From: Ctena decussata | Taxonomy: Eukaryota; Mollusca; Bivalvia; Lucinida; Lucinidae | Assembly: GCA_963989385.1 (NCBI GenBank) | Contig: OZ022506.1 | Location: 7,729,415-7,793,414 of the forward strand | Direction: 5' to 3' | Length of the DNA stretch: 64,000 nucleotides | Part shown: positions 55,660-64,000 of the stretch, piece after piece | Layout: every line of letters starts with the position of its first letter | Position numbering within the stretch: the first letter of the stretch is position 1 | Notes under the pieces: model-generated | What the model was told of the DNA's origin: nothing | Seen by the model: the letters and a program-made list of their open reading frames with translations, nothing else | Database searches by the model: none | Made by a program: the position numbers and the translations under genes

Positions 55660-56235
55660 GTTATAATGGGAATGTTAGCGGCAGAAAAGGTTGAATTGAC
55701 TGCAGTCCTATACCTAACATTCTGTCGCAAACTCCCAAATAGATTATTCAGTTAATACAGTTTTAACTATAGATAAGTATCATACAAAATGTTAATAATG
55801 TAAGATAAATTAAATGTTGACAGCAGAAAAAGGTTGAATTGACTGCAGTCCTGCACCTTATTTTCTGTTGCAACCTCTAAAGTAAGTTTATCACTAATTA
55901 TTTAGTTTTAACAACAGATAATCATCCAAAATATATGAACCATATAAGGTCAAAGTTTAATGTGAAAACAGAAAAAGGTTAAACTGACTGCAGTTCTGTA
56001 CCTTATTTTCTATTTTAAATTCATAAAGAATGGAAATACGCTAGTTCTCTACCTTATTTTCTGTTTTAAATTCATAAAGAATGAAAATAACCCCAAAATA
56101 ATCAATATAATGGACATACTGCAGTACGGAATCCACCTGTGAAGGCGATATCGTCGACAGCAATAACCCTATTATAATGGACATACTGTAGCACTTGGCA
56201 CGATGTCCACCTGGGAAGGCGATATCGGTGACCGC
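55660..56235 (+). repeat. Two short diverged tandem repeats
   Basis: Around 55683, 55828 and 55969 'cagaaaaaggttgaattgac' and 'tgcagtcctg' recur about every 145 bases. At 56107 and 56173 'tataatggacatactg' and 'gaaggcgatatcg' recur at about 66 bases. Confidence 0.75.
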
Positions 56236-56479
56236 GGGGTACATGATCGGAACAACAGATAAGATTTTGAAAAATCTATTTATATTTTTCATAAAAAAAC
56301 TGAAAAAAAAATATTACTATACAGCACTATCTGGACACTTCGCTCCCACAAAAAAACTCGCGACAGCACAATAACCCATGATTATAAGCTGCAAGATAAT
56401 TTAACGAATCAGCTAAGACGGATTCAGTGGACGCGGTGCTTTGTCATCCATTATGTGATCGGCGACACGATAAAACCAA

Positions 56480-56674
56480 GAAAGTGGCATGTGCGCCTCG
56501 CGAAGACATACATATCAGCCTGGGCATTCGCCCAGTCTGATCAGAGTTTTCTTTGTGCATTTGAAGGGAAGCCTAGGTGTCTAAGCTACTTCCATGCCAA
56601 CACGCAAAGACTCATATCAGACTGGACGGATGCCCAAGCTGATATGTGTTTTACGTGGCGCACATGCCACTTTA
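56480..56674. mobile_element. Foldback element with 'tgatcag' core
   Basis: 'aagtggcatgtgcgcctcgc' and 'acatatcagcctgggcat' on the left are mirrored by 'atgcccaagctgatatgt' and 'tggcgcacatgccactt' on the right. Related words 'ctgatcaggctgggcggatg' occur at 56775-56800 and 57543-57575. Confidence 0.7.
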
Positions 56675-58273
56675 ATGAGGTGCTGTCTTGTCGCGGCTCA
56701 ATCATATGCAATCTATCTTACTATGAGATAGATTGGGTCTTATTGGGTGACTAAGGGCCCTATATTACTCCAGCAGTCAGCGAGGGCTCTGATCAGGCTG
56801 GGCGGATGCACAGGCTGCTCGGGTCTTCACTGGCCGCGTAAAAGTTTTGTTCTGCTGCGGCTATTCGTCCCTTTGTTTGAGCTGCTAACTGTCTTTCTAT
56901 TGTAGTTAAATACATGTTACCATCTTTAGCAAGCCGGGATACCGGGTGCTCTTAAACCTGCACGTTCGAGCGATGGAGTCCTGAATAAGTCTGCGCAACC
57001 GCGAAGGCTTATTTGTGGGTGTGTTGTCCGCACTTGAAAATATTCGTGGCGTTCCAAGTGATGTACGGCGGGGATTATGGCCTGTATGGCCGGTTGCGCA
57101 GACTGATCATGATCTTTGTTATCTGCGTAGTCATTTAGCAGGTTAAGCCTTGCCCTTGCTGTTGTGTGTTAACCCTGCAGGCACGCAACGTTGCTTTGAC
57201 GATGATTCAACGTTGATTCACATTGTATCAACGTTGATTCAACGCCATTACATTGGATCAGCGTTGAATCGTTGTTGATCATACATTGTGTACTCAATGG
57301 GAAATGTTACACCCCTGTTGAAATGTATATAACGCAAAATGTTTATTTCTTCGCTTACGATATATTTCTATTTTTAAGAGAAATGTTGTATCATTTGAGC
57401 CTGCGCGTTGCGATACCTATGGAGGGTTTTTGCGCGCGGCAAAGACGGGGATCTGTCTGGACATCAGTCTAGTCGGATCGGCGTCTCTGCGGTGTGCTTT
57501 ATATGTAGCAATAAGATTATCTTCCAGCGTACATCGAAAACCCTGATCAGACTGTGCAGATGTCCAAGCTCATCTTGGTCTTCGCTGGCGCCGATTTTCG
57601 TATGCGTTGTTTCATGTAAGTATTGATCCATTTTACTGTGCAGACACTCGGGTTTACATTTCAAGTTATGGTGACGTTGCGCATGTTATTTGCCGCTCTA
57701 CGTCGCGTTACGTTTTCACTAACGGACGTGACGTTACTTGTTTTTCAAATACGGTCTAGTTTCTGAAGAAGACGAAAGTCAAAATGTTAAAACCTGTGTT
57801 TTGTCTTATTTCTGGACTTTATTATGATACATACACAAAATACATATTTGGTTAATATTTTACGGTTTGACTGTTATTTCATCCTATTTATTTTTTTTTC
57901 CTCACACAAAAATTTACATATAGGAGCATATTTGACAACTGACAGCAGCTTATTTTCTTTAACCAGCTCTGTGCCAGAGGGCCACTTCAGTGACCACAGA
58001 TGGTTCCAAGTTAAAATGACAATAAAGAGCGATTCTTTTGAGGGAATCTGGTGCACAATATTCATAATAATGCTGCCTTGGTCTTGGTTATTCGTTTTAT
58101 TGTGTTACAACAGAAATTAATGCTTTTTAAAGTTTTAATGTTCTTATGACGTAACGTCCGGGAGGTTTGGCGCCAGCAATGACGCGAAACGTCCCGCCAT
58201 AGATCAGGGTCGTTTGAAAAGTACTTTTCGTCGGTTATCATATAAAGTTCGCTTCTTTGAGACAGGCACGCGT
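56675..58273. other. No gene seen; contains short repeat relics
   Basis: Holds 'tgatcag' words, a 'caacgttgattcaacg' cluster at 57186-57280, and a hammerhead-like relic at 57761-57793 (separate entry). No domain-bearing frame. Confidence 0.35.
57761..57793 (+). ncRNA. Hammerhead-like relic
   Basis: CTGAAGA, A, a GAC/GTC hairpin with a GAAA loop, then AAAATGTT. Layout parallels the motif at 22761-22796, but the conserved G of GAAA is replaced by A, so it should be inactive. Probably a Penelope end fragment. Confidence 0.3.
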
Positions 58274-58599
58274 GCACACTGTAATAAATTTTCGTAGATT
58301 TTACGGTAGAATAACTAGATACCAGCTGACAGTCCTTTTCCCGTTATTTTTACGGGCGTTTGCCTGTAAGACATTGTTGGAAATCGCGAAATGGAAGTGT
58401 TATGTTAACTGGCCACACTCGAAAATATCTTTATATTGTTGAAGGGCAATCTGACCAAAAAGACTCATGTTCTATTCTACCGTACTCTGCTTGGTGATTC
58501 CTGCAATTTTTACGGGCGCCCATAAAAATAACGGAAAAATGACTGGCAGTTGGTTGTCAGTTATTCTACCGTAAAATCTATGGATTTTTTACAGTGTAG
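58274..58599. mobile_element. ~326 bp MITE with CACTGTAA ends
   Basis: 'tcgtagattttacggtagaa' and 'taact' at the left are mirrored by 'agttattctaccgtaaaatc' and 'ttttttacagtgta' at the right. Inner inverted words 'gttatttttacgggcg' and 'tttttacgggcgcccataaa' also pair. Confidence 0.8.
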
Positions 58600-59004
58600 A
58601 TAAGTTCAAACATATATCCGTATTTGCATATAAGCTGATAAAATTCGGCAAACCCTTACATGAGAATGATTAATCTTACAGAAAATAGGCAAGTTTCTCA
58701 GTTTTCAGCTTATATAGAAATACAAGCGTGACATGAACCAGTCCTTTCAGGCTGCATATAATAATAATCTTATTGTTATTGCTATTATTCTTATCGGCAA
58801 CTTGTACCAAATTTAGATGAAACAAAAATCATCCCACTTATTTTCCACACAGTTTCTAATGCACGTAAGCTCGCGCAAATTATGGGAATTTACATAAAAC
58901 AAGCTGTCGTTGTTCGATTTGTCGTCGCAAAGTTCAGCCTAGGGGACCAAATATGTATCTACTGGCCCCGAGTCGGTCTGCCAGTCTATGCTAGTTAAGA
59001 TTAG

Positions 59005-59213
59005 CAGGCTAGAAAAGCGCAATGATTCAGTGGTTAGAAGTTATCTGCTATAGTGAAGAAGGTTGCGGAATCACATCTCCATCGAGCCACCGTCTAATCA
59101 GCCTAGAACTAAATGGATACCTATTTCGAATCGGAGTAGGTAAAGGACAGCGAACGGAGAGGACTCCGTCTCTCGAAAGCTGTGCCCAAAGTACTGTGTG
59201 TCTCTAACACCGA
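59005..59213 (+). repeat. tRNA-derived SINE
   Basis: 'gcgcaatgattcagtggtta' (A-box-like) and 'ggttgcggaatcacatctcc' (B-box-like), followed by a body with 'ggtaaaggacagcgaacgga'. The cloverleaf is not intact. Confidence 0.55.
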
Positions 59214-59215
59214 CT

Positions 59216-59470
59216 GCACTGTAAAAAATCCGTAGATTTTACGGTAGAAAATCTGGCAACCAACTGCCAGTCCTTTTACCGTTATTTTTACGGGCGCCCG
59301 TAAATATTGCAGGAATCACCAAGCAGAGTTGAGCAGAATAGAACAGGTGTCGTTTTGGTCAAATAGCTCTTCAACAATTTAGTTATTTTCGAGTGCGGCC
59401 AGTTAACATAACACTTCCATTTCATGATTTCCAACAATGTCTTACAGGCAAACGACAAGGCAAGTGGCAT
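59216..59470 (-). mobile_element. Truncated second copy of the CACTGTAA MITE
   Basis: 'gcactgtaaaaaatccgtag' and 'attttacggtagaa' start it; the interior ('ggaatcaccaagcagagttg', 'gccagttaacataacacttc') is in reverse orientation to 58274-58599. The far terminal repeat is missing. Confidence 0.75.
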
Positions 59471-60119
59471 TTAGACACTCTCCTCTGCATGTACCGCTAG
59501 TTAAATGGCATGGCCATCTAATATTATTCTGTTTATTTTTATATTTAATCCCTGAAATAAATAGATGAAAATCGAGGAACGCCAGTTCTACCTCTTGCTG
59601 TCACGGTTTTCCCAGCTACAAGTGACGCTGAAGTTCTCTATAGGATATAAGGTGCGGAGCCAATGGCTCCGTTTATCGAGATTACCCACCGTGTAACTAC
59701 TGACCACCTGTTTGAAAAAAAAATCATGACTGGTTCATTAATAGTTCATGAACCATTCACGAACCATTTTCATGAATAGTCAATGAACAACAACTGGCCA
59801 AAGAAGAAGAAGAAGAAAAAACAGAAAGAAAAAAAGAATAAAAAAATAATTAAAAAAAAAAACAAAAAATTGAAATATAGAACTGTTAAGAGATGTACTT
59901 GTAACAAAAGTTTATCGCGCAAAACGACACGTCACTGACAATGCACGCACACCCGGGAAAAAAAATGCCCATTGTAAACTCGTGCTCACGGAAAAAAGTA
60001 ACAAGCAATGGCAGAATTTCATAGGCAGGATGACCAGCTGCTGATAAAAGTGGAATATTTAAAAATACTCAGCTGCATACAGATAGCCAACAGTCTGCTG
60101 TATTTGAGTAAGAGACACT

Positions 60120-60120
<1 letters not shown>

Positions 60121-60180
<60 letters not shown>

Positions 60181-60279
60181 CTCTCGCTCTCTCTCTCTCT
60201 AGACAGATAGCCAACAGTCTGCTATGTTTTAGAGAGAGAGCAAGATATACCCATCGTGTCCTGATCTCTCTCTCTCTCC

Positions 60280-60311
<32 letters not shown>
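60121..60311. repeat. (CT)n and (CA)n microsatellite cluster
   Basis: Long TC/CT runs at 60121-60200 and 60265-60290, then an (AC)n run at 60290-60311. The phrase 'agacagatagccaacagtctgc'-like unit (60077 and 60201) appears twice around them. Confidence 0.95.
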
Positions 60312-60839
60312 TTTATCTGTCATCCAGTCTTAGAGATCGACCGATTATATGAGGTTACTTGTACACTGGCGCTCACGTATTTGTACACCAAAAACGCGTT
60401 CGTACCGCGTTGCATGCGCGTGCTGCGTGCGTATCACCTAGACCGCGTATCAGACGCGACTAGACGCGCCCTGACGCGTCTCGACGCGGGAGACGCAAAC
60501 GATGATAACATGAATATTCATGACTTGTTCAATACGTGTACAACCGCAGATTGTACGTTGGCCTAATTAAAATAGTTTTAAGATAGCTTAAAACGATATA
60601 AAGTACTAAGTTAACTAAATATTGTCTCGATCTCTCTACCGGGAATCTGACCGAATCGATGCGCAGAAGACGGGAACCATAAAGTAGTCCCACATTTAAT
60701 CTGGGTCAATTTTTACATAACAACTCGTAACGTCTCTATTTCTGAATTCACTTCTATTTAGACTAACTCTATAATAGAACTTCTAGGCTTAGAAACTATA
60801 CATAACTTCTATTTTTCTTAACTTCTAAGTCCAGAAAAC

Positions 60840-60860
60840 AAAAAAAAAAAAAAAAAAAAA
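60840..60860. repeat. Poly-A tract
   Basis: Run of about 20 A. No retroelement body could be tied to it. Confidence 0.8.
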
Positions 60861-60997
60861 TAGTCACAACTTATCTGGGCCAGAACACACACGGTATCCC
60901 TCGCTAAGAATTAAACTGACCAGTGAAATTTGGACCCAGACTTTTATATTGAGTTAAACAATATCACAGGGTATAATCGATTCCTCTAATTTTCGCT

Positions 60998-61412
60998 TCC
61001 TGCAGAGACTGTACATCATATTTGGCTTCCGCCGAGACTGTCCGTGAGTTCTTGCTTCCTGCCGAGACTTCTGTACTTGATAAATGGCTTCCTGCAGAGA
61101 CTGTCCGCGTGATTCTGCTTCCTGTCGCGCCTCTCGGCGGGAAGCAGAGTCACGCGGACAGTCTCGGCAGGATGCCAATTATCATGTACAGAAGTCTCTG
61201 CAGGAAGCAAGAACTCGCAGACAGTCTCGGCCGACTTCACATCATATTTGGCTTCCACCGAGACTGTCCGCAAGCTCTTGCTTCCTGCAGAGACTTCTGT
61301 CCTCGAAAATTGGCTTCCTACCGAGACTGTCCACGTGACTCTGCTTCCTGCCGAGATCCTCGGCAGGAAGCAGAATCACTCGGACAGTCTCTGCAGGAAG
61401 GTTGGTGGTATT
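60998..61412. repeat. Multi-arm inverted repeat built on 'gcttcctgcCGAGACtgtcc'
   Basis: Arm 1 (61012-61128) is inverted as arm 2 (61130-61245), and arm 3 (61246-61352) repeats arm 1 in direct orientation, ending in a small inverted piece. The shared words are 'cgagactgtccgcgtgattc', 'tgcttcctgccgag' and their inverse. The array is open in several frames on both strands, as expected for such a structure. Confidence 0.85.
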
Positions 61413-61526
61413 CTTCAGGTACTCCAGTTTTCTCCACAACCAAGGCCACAAATAAGCAATTATCCTTGCCTTTGAGACAATGTAAACACATTCGCATGCC
61501 TGAATTTTCTATACCTTCAATAATCC

Positions 61527-61706
61527 TGTTTAGACTAGAGTTTTAATCCGAATCGAATCAGAATTTGCTTTGAATTAACTGTTTAGACTTGCAAATCTTT
61601 TTCGAATTAAAAACTAATTCGGAGTAATTAAACTAATCCTACAGAGTACCTTGGATCGAATCCGAATTAACTTTTACTTCGGATTAAAAGTCCTGTCTAA
61701 ACAGCA
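61527..61706. mobile_element. ~180 bp MITE with CTGTTTAGAC ends
   Basis: 'ctgtttagac' and 'agttttaatccgaa' on the left are mirrored by 'ttcggattaaaagt' and 'gtctaaacag' on the right. Confidence 0.75.
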
Positions 61707-62199
61707 AACCGAAGCAATGCCGCATTAAAATTTATTTTTGAACTGACCTCGGGCATGTTTAGGTCATGTTAACATTTGAGCAGGCTGCATTTACTTTACT
61801 GCAAAGTAACTTGCACCCAATCAAAAACATTATTTTACTACGAAGTAACTTGCATTAAATTGGAAATGGTATAGTCTGAACAGACAAGTGGGTTCTCTTC
61901 GGATTACCTTATTGCAGAGCAATCTGTGCCGAATCGAAACAGATATCCTCTACACAGAGTAAAAGTAAACAAAATAAAGTTTAAGAATATTTCATTTGTA
62001 GCATGTAGTTTTGGCTGAAGGCAGAATAGTAGGCAGAATAGTAACGTACGTTCCAAGATAAACCTTGATTTCCAGAAAGCAATTTAATGCTGCAAAAATT
62101 TTCAGCATATGGGGCCAGAGTTGAATGATCATCAAGGTGACTGAAAACCGAGAACCCCGGCAAGAAAAAACACCTGACTCTCTACAAGAAGAACTTCCC

Positions 62200-62580
62200 T
62201 TACAAAAAAGATTTTTTGCAGCAAGGTTACCGTAAGTTTGCTGCAAGCTTACTGCAAAGAAAAAGATCGCGGCAAAAAGATTTACGACTTCGCAGGACAT
62301 TGCAGCTAGCAGCTAACTTCTTGCGAATAACATCGCTGCTAGCTGCAAAGTCGCAACAGGTTCACCAGAGACTATCATATTACATACACTGTGCTGCAAG
62401 GTTACAAGAAACTTGTAATTTTTATCACTTGTTTGCAGCAACTTCGCAGCAAACTTAGACTTATTGCATTGCATTGCCAAAGCATCACAGGAAACTTTGT
62501 TAAATTCATCTCATCGCCAAAACATTGCAAGAAACTTTGTCAAATTTATCTCATGGCCACAACATTGGGGAAATCATAAA
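62200..62580. repeat. 'ctgcaag' word cluster and a 42 bp tandem pair
   Basis: 'gctgcaag' and inverses recur at 62210-62455. Then 'ggaaactttgttaaattcat' and 'caagaaactttgtcaaattt' mark a ~42 base unit repeated at 62470-62570. Confidence 0.6.
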
Positions 62581-62925
62581 CAAAGTCCATGCTTTGCCTT
62601 ATCATTGCAGGAAATCTCAACATAATTTTGTGGCAGGGAAGAGTACAATATTTTCTTTTGCTCTCAGGTTGTGTATCTTACTGAATAATTATTGTCCTAA
62701 AATGACAGAAACAGGATGATAAAAAAATTGCTTCATTAAACTTTAAACTTTTCATCCAGTTTCTGTAACCCTGAAATTTAAACACAAAACCTTATTACCA
62801 CAGTTAAAAATATGAATGTACCCCAGGAATTTGAAAACAAAACCCTGTTATCATTAAAAAAAAAACATGAATATTTTTTTTAAAGAGTCAAAGGTCTGAT
62901 GTTATTCAATTATCAATGCATAATT
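62581..62925. other. No gene seen
   Basis: AT-rich, no recognisable feature. Confidence 0.35.
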
Positions 62926-62926
62926 A

Positions 62927-63090
62927 GTGAGTGAACTCGGGTTTAACGTCCCACCAACAACGAGGTCATATGGAAACGGGACCTCGGTTTAAAGTCTCAT
63001 CCGAAAGACCAGAGAAGCGGGGGATCGAACCTGCGACCCCTGGATTGGTAGTCTGGAGTGTTATCCACTACGCTACAGCCGCTCCTTGCA
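62927..63090 (-). repeat. tRNA-derived SINE
   Basis: On the minus strand: 'ggctgtagcgtagtggataa' (A-box), 'gcaggttcgatcccc' (B-box), then 'ggtgggacgttaaacccgag', a tail type common in mollusc SINEs. The acceptor stem is poor, so not a tRNA gene. Confidence 0.7.
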
Positions 63091-64000
63091 TAATTAGTAA
63101 CTGATGAGAACAGAGGAATAAATCACCAGGAAGTCTACAGTTTATCAGATATTAATAAGTGTGACCTGTAAAGACACCATACTTCAAAGACTCCCTGTAG
63201 GAAAAGACAACCTGGAACATTAACACAATCACAGTCTGTGCATATTTTTGTCCATTTTGTTTGTAGACACTCACTGATAGAGGTCAACATGGGTGTTATA
63301 TGAAAGGATAGTGTAACTTTTTGTCTCAAAATGGTTGGTAAATTCAAATGTTTGGACATAAATATTAAAAGAAGGCTAAAGGTAAGACTTATTTTCGTAT
63401 CATTTTAAGACACAGTGCATTGAAAAGAGCAGATTTTGTATAGATCTGTAATTGGGGCTGCTGATATATTTGTGTATTATTTTGGACAATTCTAGGAAAA
63501 ATGCCCTAATTAAGCAGGTATCTACTGAAAAAAAAAAGATTTCAGAGTAGTAATAATTCATTTAAACAGTTTACAAATAACTGTTACAAAAAATGACTTA
63601 ATCATTATTAATTTTAAGAATCCTGGTACAAAAGTCTGTATTGTATATAACAGTTCCTAATGTTAAGTTGACAAATCTTATTTAAAACACACTTAAAGCT
63701 GTTTGTTATATCATGTTATATGATGTAAAACTGCAGAATATATAGAACTGTGGTTTTAATGCAGTACTGGGAACTTTTTTTATGTATCTTGTTTCTTTGA
63801 TGTATTTATTTCAAGAGACTATGCATTAATTTATAGTTATATTGTCATTTTCTTTGAAGGGCAAATCTTTTTACCGTAAAAATTCTAAACATTTGATCAG
63901 ATAGGTCTGAGCAAACAGTGCAGTGTCCCTGAAGGAGCAGTTTGATCAGACCCTGCAGTGTTAGCAATTCCATCTGCACCTTTTAGATGCATTACTGCAT
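63091..64000. other. No gene seen
   Basis: AT-rich. 'ttgatcag' words near 63890 and 63950 resemble the relics at 56.8 and 57.5 kb. Confidence 0.35.

Noticed and set aside
61022..61546. A 174-codon open frame
   Set aside because: It runs over an inverted-repeat array that is open in several frames on both strands; the repeated peptide is a product of the repeated DNA phrase.

Overview
This is a window of animal nuclear DNA, most likely from a bivalve mollusc. It is AT-rich with long introns, GT/AG splice sites and very low coding density. It is packed with repeat types that I associate with bivalves: the 'ttagctcacctgag' repeat, foldback elements, tRNA-headed SINEs with a 'ggacgtaaa/ggacgttaaac' tail, Penelope-like and RTE-like retroelements, and tandem satellites. 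The species call is an inference from repeat style; no marker gene is present.

One real protein-coding gene can be supported. It is the 3' part of a plus-strand gene that begins upstream of the window. Six exons (674-827, 3577-3743, 14444-14503, 18428-18726, 38499-38905, 39553-39724) join with matching phases into 418 codons and a stop. They encode an SRCR domain split over two exons (group A style), a short Ser/Thr/Tyr-rich linker, a ZP-N half, a ZP-C half, and a Cys-rich C-terminus with no transmembrane segment after it. The product looks like a secreted SRCR-ZP protein, a loose analogue of DMBT1-type mucosal proteins. The 19.8 kb intron between the two ZP halves holds many transposable elements.

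Layout: 1-3.6 kb, SRCR exons with a decayed mariner between them. 3.7-14.4 kb, an intron with a dispersed repeat family and a nested stack: an old repeat, a 4.6 kb TIR element inside it, and a foldback inside that. 15.4-17.9 kb, a CA microsatellite and a long repeat carrying two related MITEs. 18.4 kb, ZP-N exon. 19.1-22.8 kb, a decayed minus-strand Penelope-like element with hammerhead-like motifs at both ends. 24.1-28.8 kb, MITEs and a TIR element with a 1 kb AT-rich palindromic core. 29-33.5 kb, a dispersed repeat plus a decayed RTE-like LINE. 35-37 kb, a SINE and a foldback. 38.5-39.7 kb, the last two exons and 3' UTR. 40-50 kb, foldback MITEs, a 3.2 kb satellite with a two-part ~323 bp unit, and a ~400 bp repeat pair. 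51.2-55.6 kb, just over three near-identical tandem copies of a 1.38 kb unit. 55.6-64 kb, short tandem repeats, MITEs, SINEs, an inverted-repeat cluster and microsatellites, with no recognisable gene.

Nothing suggests a prokaryotic system, operon, CRISPR array or virus. The most unusual signals are the hammerhead-like motifs around the Penelope-like element, the 4.6 kb TIR element with a reconstructable empty site, the two-part satellite, and a strong excess of closely paired TGACGTCA palindromes.
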